Source of the DNA: an uncultured Collinsella sp.
Lineage (GTDB): Bacteria > Actinomycetota > Coriobacteriia > Coriobacteriales > Coriobacteriaceae
Length of the DNA: 54,098 nt
Direction of reading: 5' to 3'
Assembly (NCBI GenBank): GCA_900550195.1
Contig: URRB01000018.1
Location: 1-54,098, forward strand
The translations under genes were made by a program, and so were the position numbers. The notes beneath the pieces were generated by a model. It was not told the DNA's origin. It worked only from the letters and a program-made list of their open reading frames with translations, and did not search any database. Shown piece by piece: positions 32,241 to 40,564 of this stretch (the stretch's first letter is position 1; every line of letters begins with the position of its first letter).

Positions 32241-34241
32241 CATGTGGCCGAAAAACTCGGCGTCTGCTGCTCGCCAGGGGCAGAAGGTGGAGGGATCGAC
32301 CTTTACGTGGGCTGCCTCGGGGACGTCATACCACTTGACGGTGTAGCCAGCGCCGTGAGAGCAAAAGACCGAATCGGGCGTGTTGGGCAGATCGGCCTCT
32401 GGCTCATAGGCGGCAGTCTCGATGACGCGCTCGGCATCATGACAAGCCGCATAGCCGGCGAACTCCAGGTACAGATGTCCGCGACCGCTCGTGTAGGCAG
32501 CCACCTCCAGCGCGTAATCCTGCACCTCAGATGCCGGCACGCGACCCACAAGCTTCGCCCGGTCCCCCGCCATCGCCGGCGGCTCGTACTCGGCACCCAT
32601 GCGCGTGGCATCCGAGAGCGCCCGGCCCACGCACTCCCCCGGCACCTCGAGCTCAAAGTGGTACCACGGCTCCAACAGCACCGCCGCGCCGGCCTCACGC
32701 GCCTGCATGAGCCCCTGGCGAATCGCGCGGTACGTGGCCTGGCGAAAGTCGCCGCCCTCGGTGTGTTTGGCATGCGCACGGCCGCCCGTGAGCGTAATGC
32801 GCACATCGGCGATGGGCGAGCCGGTCAGCACACCCAGGTGATCGCGCTCCATGGCGTTGGTGAGCGCCAGACGTTGCCAGTTAAGATCGAGCTCGTCGGT
32901 CGAGGTCACGGTGCCAAACTGCACGCCCGAACCCGCTGGCAACGGCTCCAGACGCAGATGCACCTCGGCATAGTGGCGCAGTGGCTCAAAGTGGCCCACG
33001 CCCTCGACCGGCTGCGAAATGGTCTCCTTATAGAGGATGCCGCCGGGCTCAAACTCGACCGCAAGGCCAAAACGATCGGCCAGCACGCGCTGCACGACCT
33101 CGAGCTGCACCGCTCCCATGAGCTGCAGATGTATTTGTTCAAGATGCGTGTTCCAGCTTACGCCGAGCATGGGATCTTCGTCCGCTAACTCAGTCAATGC
33201 CTTGAACACCGTATGGACATCGTGTTCGCCCGGAAGCACCGTATAGGTGAGGACCGGCGCAATGACGGGCGCATCGCTCGCAGGTTCCGCGCCCAGGGCG
33301 TCCCCTGGGCGAACGTGCGCAAGACCCGTCACGGCACAAATACCGCCAGCAGCAACTTCTTGGGCAAGCTCATACTTTTCGCCGTTATAGATGCGTACCT
33401 GATCGACCTTCTGCTCCCATGCCTCGGCGCCGGAACGTCCGTTAATCAGCTGTTTGGCATGCAGCGTGCCGCCGGTCACTTTAACCCATGCCAAGCGCTC
33501 GCCGCGAACACCTTGGCTGACACGATAGACGCGCGCGGCAAACTCCGGGTGCCATGCCCGTTCACGCATCAGCGCGCATATACCATCCAGCAGCTCGTCC
33601 ACGCCCTGGTCCTTGAGCGCCGAGCCGGCAAAGCAGGGAAAGAGCTTGCGCTCGGCAACCATGCGCGACAGCGTTGCGACGGAAAGTTCACCCGCTTCAA
33701 GAAACTCCTCGAGCGCCGCCTCATCCAACGCAGCAGCGTCCTCCTGAACGGCGCCGCCCGCCAGCAGTTCGCTGGCATCCAGGCAGCCCTCGGAAAGACG
33801 TTGCCCAAGTTGTGCCAGCAAAACATCGCGGCCGGGATTCTCCAAATCGATTTTGTTGATATAGATGAACGTCGGGATGTCATAGCGTGCAAGCAGGCGC
33901 CACAGGGTTTCGGTGTGCCCCTGCACGCCGTCGTTGGCGCCCACAACTAAAATCGCGTAGTCCAGCGCGCGCAATGTGCGCTCCGCCTCGGCCGAAAAAT
34001 CGACATGCCCCGGTGCATCCACGAGCATGACGTGGGTATCGCCATGGTCGAGTACGGCCTGCGACGAGAAAATCGTGATGCCGCGCTCGCGCTCGATCGC
34101 GTCAGTGTCCAGATGCGAATCACCATCGTCCACGCGGCCGCGCTTGCGAATGCGACCCGCGTTGAACAGCATGGCCTCGGCCAGCGTGGTCTTGCCGGCA
34201 TCGACATGCGCCAAGATTCCAACGACCGCTTGCTTCGACAT
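32238..34241 (-). CDS. TetM/EF-G-like translational GTPase
   Basis: A 667-residue GTPase of the ribosomal protection group: G1 GILAHVDAGKTTLAEAML, switch region ERERGITIFSSQ, G3 VDAPGHVDF, G4 NKIDL. EF-G-like domains II to V follow (ALTNAMERD, GGDFRQATYRAIRQG, LLEPWYHFELEVP). Relatives free the ribosome from tetracycline or aid stalled translation. The C-terminal tail (FCPWRAADAEFFGHM) differs from TetM/TetO, so resistance should not be assumed. The start at 34241 has AAGAGGAGA upstream; the longer open frame lacks homology. It appears to be chromosomal, with no mobile element beside it. Confidence 0.85.
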   Translation of the reverse strand: MSKQAVVGILAHVDAGKTTLAEAMLFNAGRIRKRGRVDDGDSHLDTDAIERERGITIFSSQAVLDHGDTHVMLVDAPGHVDFSAEAERTLRALDYAILVVGANDGVQGHTETLWRLLARYDIPTFIYINKIDLENPGRDVLLAQLGQRLSEGCLDASELLAGGAVQEDAAALDEAALEEFLEAGELSVATLSRMVAERKLFPCFAGSALKDQGVDELLDGICALMRERAWHPEFAARVYRVSQGVRGERLAWVKVTGGTLHAKQLINGRSGAEAWEQKVDQVRIYNGEKYELAQEVAAGGICAVTGLAHVRPGDALGAEPASDAPVIAPVLTYTVLPGEHDVHTVFKALTELADEDPMLGVSWNTHLEQIHLQLMGAVQLEVVQRVLADRFGLAVEFEPGGILYKETISQPVEGVGHFEPLRHYAEVHLRLEPLPAGSGVQFGTVTSTDELDLNWQRLALTNAMERDHLGVLTGSPIADVRITLTGGRAHAKHTEGGDFRQATYRAIRQGLMQAREAGAAVLLEPWYHFELEVPGECVGRALSDATRMGAEYEPPAMAGDRAKLVGRVPASEVQDYALEVAAYTSGRGHLYLEFAGYAACHDAERVIETAAYEPEADLPNTPDSVFCSHGAGYTVKWYDVPEAAHVKVDPSTFCPWRAADAEFFGHM

Positions 34242-34486
34242 GGCTCTCCTCTTATTGCAAGCCCATCGCACGCGGCAACGGGCGTCCTCGTTCCACACTG
34301 GATGATACAATTTACGGGCCGGCGGGCGAAGCGGGCCCTATCCCCCGACCGAGCTCATCGCCCCGCGTTGCCGCGCGGCGATTTTCGTAGGTTCGCGCCT
34401 TGCGAAAGCCGGCACCTCCCCTTTTTGTCTGCCCGGGCTCATCTGGGGCGATAACAACGCGAGCCCCACAACAACGCGTTTTACCA

Positions 34487-34512
34487 AAAATGGCCCCACT
34501 CGGGGCCATTTT
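34487..34512 (-). terminator. Terminator after GNAT gene
   Basis: AAAATGGCCCC pairs with GGGGCCATTTT around a 4-nt loop. On the minus strand TTTTTGG follows. The rest of the 34242-34546 gap contains no gene that can be supported, only the leader of the TetM-like gene. Confidence 0.85.
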
Positions 34513-34546
34513 CATTTCGGTGAAACGCTGGTATGTGACTCGGCCT

Positions 34547-35035
34547 TTATGCCTCGCGCAGCCAATCAAACGCGACGCGCGGCGTACCGTCCGACACATA
34601 TACGATACCGGCGCGCTTAAACCCGGCCTTGGCGATGGCTCCCTGCATGGGCAGGTTGTCCTGATGCGTGTCGATGCGCAGGTGATCGGCACGCTCCTTG
34701 GCAAAGGCAAACATCGCAGCCGCGACACCGTGCACGGTGCCATCGGACGCCACACGGTGCAGCACGGCGTACGGAGTGTCGCTACGCCATTGGCCATCCT
34801 CAATTACGTCATAGCACTCGTCTGGGCCCGGCAAAAAGGCAAACGTCGCCACCACGTGGCCGTCGACTTCGCACACATAGCTGCCACCGGCGGCGATATC
34901 GGCAGCCAGCTGCTCGGCAGAAGGCGTGCCCTCGGGCCACTGCGTGGCGTTGCCATGCGCGCGCATAAAGGCGCGGGCCGCGTCATAGATAGCAATGACG
35001 GCGGGAATGTCGGTATCGAGGGTTTTTCTGATCAT
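34547..35035 (-). CDS. GNAT-family N-acetyltransferase
   Basis: A 162-residue acetyltransferase: IRKTLDTDIPAVIAIYDAARAFMRAHGN at the start, YVCEVDGHVVATFAF, LHRVASDGTVHGVAAAMFAFA (acetyl-CoA-binding region) and LRIDTHQDNLPMQGAIAKAGFKRAGIVYV at the end. It transfers an acetyl group from acetyl-CoA to an unknown amine. The ATG at 35035 is preferred, with a GTG immediately before it; GAGGT lies upstream. It stands alone, followed by a good terminator. Confidence 0.87.
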   Translation of the reverse strand: MIRKTLDTDIPAVIAIYDAARAFMRAHGNATQWPEGTPSAEQLAADIAAGGSYVCEVDGHVVATFAFLPGPDECYDVIEDGQWRSDTPYAVLHRVASDGTVHGVAAAMFAFAKERADHLRIDTHQDNLPMQGAIAKAGFKRAGIVYVSDGTPRVAFDWLREA

Positions 35036-35112
35036 CACGCGGCGACCTCACGTTTATTGGTATCACTTTGATTGGGCAATGATACCAGCGTTTGGAGAGG
35101 GGCGCGAAGCAG

Positions 35113-35409
35113 ATGGGAAGCAAAAAGCGGGCCGCCTGGTCAAAGGCAAAATGCGAGTTTTTGGGCGCTGCTACCGGCGGCGATATGAGCGACCTGTTTG
35201 CGCGCGAGGACGAGCGCCGCGACGCCCTAGACGCCGAGCGCGATGAAGCCTGGCGTTACAAGTCGTGCGAACGCAAAAACCGTTACGACACACGCGCCGA
35301 GGCCGAGGCGGTTATGGCCGACTGCGAAAACCGCGGGCGGCGTGGTTTGGCCTGCTACAAATGTGAATACTGCAGCGGCTGGCACCTGACGTCGCACCCT
35401 TGGAAATAG
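35113..35409 (+). CDS. Small hypothetical protein with C-terminal zinc-ribbon-like motif
   Basis: A 98-residue, highly charged protein. The C-terminal half has KSCERKNRYDTRAEAEAVMADCENRGRRG followed by CYKCEYCSGWHLTSHP, with CxxC and His typical of small zinc-binding proteins often found in phages and plasmids. The N-terminal half is basic (MGSKKRAAWSKAK). The start ATG at 35113 has AGAGGGG about 12 nt upstream. The function is unknown, perhaps nucleic-acid binding. Confidence 0.7.
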   Translation: MGSKKRAAWSKAKCEFLGAATGGDMSDLFAREDERRDALDAERDEAWRYKSCERKNRYDTRAEAEAVMADCENRGRRGLACYKCEYCSGWHLTSHPWK

Positions 35410-35457
35410 GGACCGCATCGGCACGGCACTAGCGAAGCCCCGGTAATCGCACGCAAG

Positions 35458-36162
35458 CTACGGGCGCGGCGGCACCAAAACATCGTAACGAACGGCCTTG
35501 CCCGCAAGTTGATAGCTCGGCTTAACGCCGGCAAGCAGCGGGCCCTTCACCGGCCGCTTGATAACGACCTTGCGCGGGTGCACCGCAAGCGCGGCTTCGA
35601 CCAGCGTCTCCTCATCGGTACATGGCCGTTCCAGATGGTGCAAGAGTTGGAACTTCTTTTTGACCGCCGCACTTTTGGTGCGCTCGGGAAACATGGGGTC
35701 CAGATACACCACGTCGGGAGCCGCGAGCTCGCCCTGCTCGATCAGCTCAGCTGTATGGCGAAGGCCGGCAATGCTGTCCTCGCCCGCATGAAGGCGCATG
35801 CGAGCCACGGCAGCCGCAAGCGCCGGATCATCTGCCGCGCGATCCAGGGCATCCTTGAGGAGCGCCGCGATCACGCAATCCTGCTCATACAGATCGACGG
35901 TAAAGCCCGCGGCCGCCAGCAGCAGCGAATCCTCGCCAAAGCCCGCCGTGGCATCAATCGCCCATGGCCGCTCGATGCCTTTTGCGCGCGCAGCCTTTAC
36001 CAGCAACTCTTGTTGCAGACAGCCCTGTTTAAGCCGCGGAAGCATGCGGGTGAAATCGGCGCGCAGCTCCATCGTGCCGTCGGTGAGCGTGAGGCCCTCG
36101 GACTTCCCGATCAGCTCAAGCCCCGCGGCCCGAGCAACAGAAAAGGGATCGACGACGCCCAT
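35458..36162 (-). CDS. rsmJ: 16S rRNA (guanine-1516-N2)-methyltransferase
   Basis: A 234-residue SAM-dependent methyltransferase matching RsmJ: the SAM loop IDATAGFGEDSLLLAAAGF, the catalytic VYLDPMFPERTKSAAVKKKFQLLHHL, and KVVIKRPVKGPLLAGVKPSYQLAGKAVRYDVL. It modifies G1516 of 16S rRNA. The start ATG at 36162 follows AAGGAG by 5 nt. It is a single gene between two small ORFs. Confidence 0.9.
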   Translation of the reverse strand: MGVVDPFSVARAAGLELIGKSEGLTLTDGTMELRADFTRMLPRLKQGCLQQELLVKAARAKGIERPWAIDATAGFGEDSLLLAAAGFTVDLYEQDCVIAALLKDALDRAADDPALAAAVARMRLHAGEDSIAGLRHTAELIEQGELAAPDVVYLDPMFPERTKSAAVKKKFQLLHHLERPCTDEETLVEAALAVHPRKVVIKRPVKGPLLAGVKPSYQLAGKAVRYDVLVPPRP

Positions 36163-36225
36163 GGGTACTCCTTAACAAGCAAAACGAATACGTGAGTGCC
36201 GTTTATGTCGGCACCCAACCGTCCG

Positions 36226-36369
36226 CTATTGTCCCACATGCGACATGGCCCACAGCATCGCAATGCAAAGCACCGCCATCAATCCCGTGCACACGGCAGC
36301 GATCACAGAATCACCCATGCGCCTTCCCAGCGACCGCGGCTCACGCACTTGCCCTGCTCCGTACATCAT
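36226..36369 (-). CDS. 47-residue single-span membrane peptide
   Basis: The start ATG at 36369 (an ATG-ATG pair) is preceded by a very strong AAGGAGGAG. The peptide has a short basic N-terminus (QVREPRSLGRRMG) and one transmembrane helix (SVIAAVCTGLMAVLCIAMLWAM), ending SHVGQ. Its initiation site and composition support a real small membrane protein. The function is unknown. It lies just upstream of rsmJ on the same strand, 63 bp apart. Confidence 0.55.
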   Translation of the reverse strand: MMYGAGQVREPRSLGRRMGDSVIAAVCTGLMAVLCIAMLWAMSHVGQ

Positions 36370-36598
36370 GACTCCTCCTTGAGACCAGCTCCTTGTTACG
36401 GCCTCATCATCGCAGCGCCGCACATGGGCTGCCATCGATTTGGCTTACGTCCAGCTTTCCTTTTTGAAAGGTTGGACCGTACAGGCAAGAGACGCTTTCA
36501 AACGCATGCATCGCCCCGTTGAACTACAATGTGCTTCACGATATGTGCCGCAACCTGGGTGCGACAGATTCTCCGCGCCCGCATCGAAAGGACCAGCT

Positions 36599-37000
36599 AT
36601 GAGCGCCGCTCGCAAGACACTCAAAATCCTTGCCCTGATTTATTTTGTTCTGGGCATCGCCAGTCTCGTCATTGGAATCGCCGGTATCGCGACCGGCAAG
36701 CTCGAGTCCACCTACGGGTCGAACGCCATGCTCGCCGCGGTCGTGCTGGTCGCCAAGGGCGTTGTCGATCTTGCCGCGGGTGTTGCGGGCATCAAGGGCG
36801 CCAACAAGCCTTCGCAGGTGGATGGCGCGTTTAAGCTCGGCATCGTCGCCGCAATCGCCACGCTCGTCCAGGCCGCGCTCACGCTTCCCGCGCTCGGCGG
36901 CAGCTCCGTCAATATCGTCGCCTTTGTCATCGTGGTGTACGACCTGTTCTTTGTTCAGCAGGCGCACGCCGTTAAGGCCGAGAACAAGGACCGCCTGTAA
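36599..37000 (+). CDS. Small four-span membrane protein, unknown function
   Basis: A 133-residue protein with four hydrophobic segments (ILALIYFVLGIASLVIGIAGI, AMLAAVVLVAKGVVDLAAGVAGI, LGIVAAIATLVQAALTLPAL, VNIVAFVIVVYDLFFV) and a charged C-terminus. It is likely an inner-membrane protein of the DUF-type seen in actinobacteria; no catalytic motif is visible. The ATG at 36599 has GAAAGGA upstream. An intrinsic terminator follows. The 229-bp region upstream (36370-36598) holds no recognisable gene. Confidence 0.75.
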   Translation: MSAARKTLKILALIYFVLGIASLVIGIAGIATGKLESTYGSNAMLAAVVLVAKGVVDLAAGVAGIKGANKPSQVDGAFKLGIVAAIATLVQAALTLPALGGSSVNIVAFVIVVYDLFFVQQAHAVKAENKDRL

Positions 37001-37038
37001 GCGCTCGCTTCTCATAACCTCTGCAGCCAAGCAACTAA

Positions 37039-37074
37039 AAAGGGCCGATCGCGCATCTCCGCGGTCGGCCCTTT
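37039..37074 (+). terminator. Terminator after four-span membrane protein gene
   Basis: AAAGGGCCGA (37039-37048) pairs with TCGGCCCTTT (37065-37074), with an inner CGCG/CGCG stem. It lies 39 bp after the stop codon. Confidence 0.85.
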
Positions 37075-37090
37075 ACGTTTGCCCAGATAA

Positions 37091-37127
37091 AACCTACCAA
37101 AATAAACCTGTCCCTTTTTGGTAGGTT
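37091..37127. repeat. Palindrome of the AATAAACCTGTCCCT family
   Basis: AACCTACCAAAA pairs with TTTTGGTAGGTT around TAAACCTGTCCCT. It is the same string found in the right arm of the inverted repeat at 18876-18909. It overlaps the stop codon of the rlmA-like gene and probably terminates it. Confidence 0.8.
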
Positions 37128-37938
37128 AGTGGCGGTACTCGGCGATGATGAAGTCGATGTCGGTTTGAAGGGTGTCCAAGTTTGCCAGGCGCTCTTTGTC
37201 GGCAGGGCGCGTGCGGTAGTAGTACGGCGTCATCTGGAACACCGCCTCGATGTCTGCCTGGGTCTGGAGCGTAATGTTCGCAGACACCCGCTGCGTTCCG
37301 ACCAACTCGAGCTCGGTGGTCTTCGGCAGCTTCTCATCGTTAAGGTATGGCGTATCGTAGAGCACCTCCTTGAGCCCAAAGAGATGACGGGCACCCGGCA
37401 CCACGGTATAGAGTGAGCCCTCTGGCGCCAGCACGCGGGCAAATTCGCGCTCGTTAAAGGGAGCGAAGAGCTCGGTCACCATATCGAAGGCGCCATCGGC
37501 CACGGGGATGTCCTTCATGTTGGCCACGAAGTAGGTCGCATCGCCGCGCTTGGCGGCAAGGCGCACCATCTCTTTGCCCAGGTCGAAACCGTAAGCATCC
37601 ACGCCCGGCACCGCGCCCATGGCGCTGGTGTAATAGCCCTCGCCGCAGCAAATATCGAGCAGCGTCATGGGTCCGTTCGCAGACGTGGCGTGCCCAGACA
37701 CCCGTTCGCGCGCCAGCTCAACCATCGCATCGCGCAACGGCGCATAGTAACCGCGGTTCAGAAAGTCGCGACGGCTGCGTGCCTGCGACTTAGGATCACC
37801 CATGGAGTCACCGCTCTTGGATGAGCGCAGTAGATATAGATAGCCCTCGCGCGCACGGTCAAACCGGTGTCCTCCCGCGCATGCAGCACCGCGCTCATTG
37901 TCCACCAACGGCTCATGGCAAACGGGACACAACAACAT
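37126..37938 (-). CDS. rlmA: 23S rRNA (guanine-N1)-methyltransferase, RlmA family
   Basis: A 270-residue methyltransferase. The zinc site CPVCHEPL...CAGGHRFDRAREGYLYLL at the N-terminus and LLDICCGEGYYTSAM (SAM loop) are characteristic of RlmA. AYGFDLGKEMVRLAAKR, the late VVPGARHLFGLKEVLYDTPYLNDE and MTPYYYRT fit as well. RlmA enzymes methylate G745 or G748 of 23S rRNA, the latter affecting macrolide binding; which one is not decided here. The start ATG at 37938 follows AAGGAG. Confidence 0.87.
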   Translation of the reverse strand: MLLCPVCHEPLVDNERGAACAGGHRFDRAREGYLYLLRSSKSGDSMGDPKSQARSRRDFLNRGYYAPLRDAMVELARERVSGHATSANGPMTLLDICCGEGYYTSAMGAVPGVDAYGFDLGKEMVRLAAKRGDATYFVANMKDIPVADGAFDMVTELFAPFNEREFARVLAPEGSLYTVVPGARHLFGLKEVLYDTPYLNDEKLPKTTELELVGTQRVSANITLQTQADIEAVFQMTPYYYRTRPADKERLANLDTLQTDIDFIIAEYRH

Positions 37939-38010
37939 GGCAACTCCTTAGCGCGAACAACACAACGCCCACCATTGTCGCACGCCTTCCCAACCTAGTC
38001 ATAGAAGAGA

Positions 38011-38063
38011 CAAGGAATGTCCCCAACTGCCGGCAGAAAAGGAACGTCCCCAAGTGCCGACTG
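38011..38063. repeat. Tandem pair of GGAAYGTCCCCAA repeats
   Basis: GGAATGTCCCCAACTGCCGG at 38014 and GGAACGTCCCCAAGTGCCGA at 38041, a 27-bp period, with a CTGCCGGCAG palindrome between them. The reverse complement reads GGGGACGTTCCTTTTCTGCC, matching the left flank of the insertion sequence at 52.5 kb up to TTTT. It lies in the 191-bp gap before the MATE gene. Confidence 0.7.
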
Positions 38064-38129
38064 AATGCATTAGGAGTATCATCATCTGCGCAAATAAGCA
38101 CGAAAGAGCATGTTAGAGATTGAGAGCGT

Positions 38130-39512
38130 ATGGCTGATACCGCATCTAAGCACATTGACATGACCACCGGCTCGCTGTGGCGCAATATTCCCCTATTCGC
38201 CTTCCCCGTGGCCGCCACGAGCATCTTGGAGCAGCTGTCGAACCTCATCGCCACGGTCATCATCGGTAACTTCTCGGGCGACCAGGGAACCCTCGCCATG
38301 GCGGCGGTCGGCTCCAATGTTCCGCTTACCAGTCTTATGCTCAACCTGTTTATTGGCATGTCGCTTGGCTCCAACGTGGTCATCGCCAACGCTATCGGCC
38401 GCAACGATCAGAACATGGTCAAACGCGCCGTCCATACCTCAATTTTAATGGCGCTCGTGGGCTTTGTCGTCATCGCGCTGGGCGAGATCTTTGCCGAGCC
38501 CATGCTCGCCGCGCTCAATGTTCCCGCCGAAACCATGCCGCTCGCTTCGCTCTACCTGCGCATCTTTTTGCTCAGCCTGCCCTCGATCTTGCTCTACAAC
38601 TTTGAGGCCGCGATTTTCCGCTCCGTCGGCATCACCCGCATGCCGCTGCAGGCGCTTGCTGTGTCCACCGTCCTCAACATTGGCCTGGACCTCATCTTTG
38701 TCCCCATACTCCACTGGGGCGTCGCGGGCGTCGCCATCGCCACCGCCATCGCCTACACCGTCAGCGCCGCTACACTCTTTATCCGCCTGCTCAAGACCGA
38801 CTCCGTCGTCCGCGTCACCCCACGCGACCTGGCTATCGACCCCGTCGCCCTCAAGCGCATCGTCAAGATCGGCCTGCCCGCCGGCATCCAAAGCGCCGTC
38901 TTTGCCGTCGCCAACATCATCATCCAGTCCGCCATCAACAGCCTGGGCACAGAGGTCATGGCGGCATCGAGCGCCGCCATGAGCCTAGAGTACGTGTGCT
39001 ACAACCTGCTCAACAGCTTTAGCCAGGCCTGCACCACCTTTGTGGGACAAAACCACGGTGCCCGCCAGATCGACCGCTGCACCAAGACGCTCAAGGTCTG
39101 CCTGGTCGAAGGCGGTATCGTTGCCCTCACCACGATTATCGTTATTGTCGGCCTCGGGCGCGAAATCCTATCGCTGTTCAACAGCGATCCCAACATCGTC
39201 TCGATCGGCTATATCCGCGTGTGCTCGATTTTCCCGGCGTACGCCTTTAGCATGTTCTACGAAAACATGTCCGGCTACCTGCGCGGCTTTGGTATCTCGC
39301 TCATGCCCGCCCTCATCACCATGATCTGTGTCTGCGGCATCCGCTTCTATTGGGTGTTCTGCGTGTTCCCGCACTTCCGCACCTTTGCGAACATCATGAT
39401 GGTCTACCCCATCAGCCTGGGCACCACGGCGTTCTTTATGGTCGTGGCGGTATTACTCTGCCACCCGGCACGCACCTATCGCGCCGCCCAAGCCAAAGCG
39501 ACAGCCCGCTAA
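38130..39512 (+). CDS. MATE-family efflux transporter
   Basis: A 460-residue multidrug/toxic compound extrusion protein with twelve predicted membrane helices in two related halves. Family features are GSLWRNIPLFAFPVAATSILEQL at the start, IFRSVGITRMPLQALAVSTVLNIGLDLIF, KIGLPAGIQSAVFAVANIIIQSAINSLG and FVGQNHGARQIDR. It would export cationic drugs or metabolites using Na+ or H+. The ribosome binding site is weak (GAGAG), and the leader contains the GGAACGTCCCC repeats. It ends in an Ala-rich basic tail (AAQAKATAR). Confidence 0.92.
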   Translation: MADTASKHIDMTTGSLWRNIPLFAFPVAATSILEQLSNLIATVIIGNFSGDQGTLAMAAVGSNVPLTSLMLNLFIGMSLGSNVVIANAIGRNDQNMVKRAVHTSILMALVGFVVIALGEIFAEPMLAALNVPAETMPLASLYLRIFLLSLPSILLYNFEAAIFRSVGITRMPLQALAVSTVLNIGLDLIFVPILHWGVAGVAIATAIAYTVSAATLFIRLLKTDSVVRVTPRDLAIDPVALKRIVKIGLPAGIQSAVFAVANIIIQSAINSLGTEVMAASSAAMSLEYVCYNLLNSFSQACTTFVGQNHGARQIDRCTKTLKVCLVEGGIVALTTIIVIVGLGREILSLFNSDPNIVSIGYIRVCSIFPAYAFSMFYENMSGYLRGFGISLMPALITMICVCGIRFYWVFCVFPHFRTFANIMMVYPISLGTTAFFMVVAVLLCHPARTYRAAQAKATAR

Positions 39513-39539
39513 ACACCGCACTCAACGCCACGCCAGTCA

Positions 39540-40406
39540 TTAATTGACAATATGCGAGCTCATATAGTCGATAAAGCGCCTCGTGGCGATGGGCATGGTG
39601 TCCCAACTGCGCCAGGCGGCCACCACGTCGCGCGAGGGGGCATGCACGATAGGCCGCACACGGATATCGGCTTGCACGCCCTCAACGGTACGGCGATAAA
39701 GCATACTCACGCCCAGGCCTTCCTCGACCATCGCCATGATTGTGTAGTCGTCGGTCACCTCACTCGTCACGTGCGGCGACAGCCCATGCGCCGCAAATGC
39801 ATCGAGCACCAGGCTCTGTTCGCCCTCATCCAGCAACACAAACGGCTCGGACGCCAGGTCGGCGAGCGTCACCTTCTCCTTTGCCGCCAGCGGATGCGCG
39901 GCCGGCAGCAGTGCCACCAACTCGTCGTGATAGACCACGCGCTTCTCGAGCCCCGCGGTAAACCCGCGTGCCGTAAAGCAAAAATCGACCACGCCATCGT
40001 GCACCCACTGGGCGTTGCGCGTGTAATCGCCCTGCTTGAGGGTAAAGTGCACGCCCGGGTGCAGGGCTCCAAAGTCGCGGATTACGCGCGGCAACACGGT
40101 ACGGCTCACGTTGGTAAACGTCGCAATGCGAATATCAGTCGAGGAGAGCCCCAGCAGCTCCTGGCGCTTGCCCTCGAGCTCGGCCTCGGCAGTTACGATC
40201 TGTCGCAGATACGGCAGATACTGCTTGCCGTCGCGCGTAAGCGACACACCCTGTTTTCCGCGCTCGATAAGCGTGGTACCCAGCTCGCGTTCAAGCGCCT
40301 TGACGGCCTGGCTCACCGCACTTTGCGTATAGCCCAGCTCGTCCGCCGCGCCCTTAAGACTTCCGCAGTCGACCACCATACAAACGATCTGATACCGCGA
40401 TGCCAT
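39540..40406 (-). CDS. LysR-family transcriptional regulator
   Basis: A 288-residue LysR protein with N-terminal winged helix (MVVDCGSLKGAADELGYTQSAVSQAVKALERELGTTLIER) and effector domain (IRIATFTNVSRTVLPRVIRDF, DDYTIMAMVEEGLGVSMLYRR). It resembles the regulator at 7135-7992, and like it is divergent from an EamA exporter gene, which it probably controls. GGAGG precedes the ATG at 40406. The 158-bp shared gap contains an AAAACGTTTT palindrome at 40431-40440. Confidence 0.9.
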   Translation of the reverse strand: MASRYQIVCMVVDCGSLKGAADELGYTQSAVSQAVKALERELGTTLIERGKQGVSLTRDGKQYLPYLRQIVTAEAELEGKRQELLGLSSTDIRIATFTNVSRTVLPRVIRDFGALHPGVHFTLKQGDYTRNAQWVHDGVVDFCFTARGFTAGLEKRVVYHDELVALLPAAHPLAAKEKVTLADLASEPFVLLDEGEQSLVLDAFAAHGLSPHVTSEVTDDYTIMAMVEEGLGVSMLYRRTVEGVQADIRVRPIVHAPSRDVVAAWRSWDTMPIATRRFIDYMSSHIVN

Positions 40407-40564
40407 TGTGCCTCCACATCAATGCAGCCGTAAAACGTTTTGCCAGGGCTTTTTCTACCTACATTAGCATTTCTTAATCATACTGAAGATACATTCGCTT
40501 TACTACATCCAAATCTGGGAGCAGAATCCTTTTTGCGAAACCGTTCTGTAACAAAAGGAGTCCC

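Noticed and set aside
32238..34310. Acquired tetracycline resistance gene
   Set aside because: Family membership is clear, but the C-terminus differs and there is no mobile context, so resistance is not claimed.
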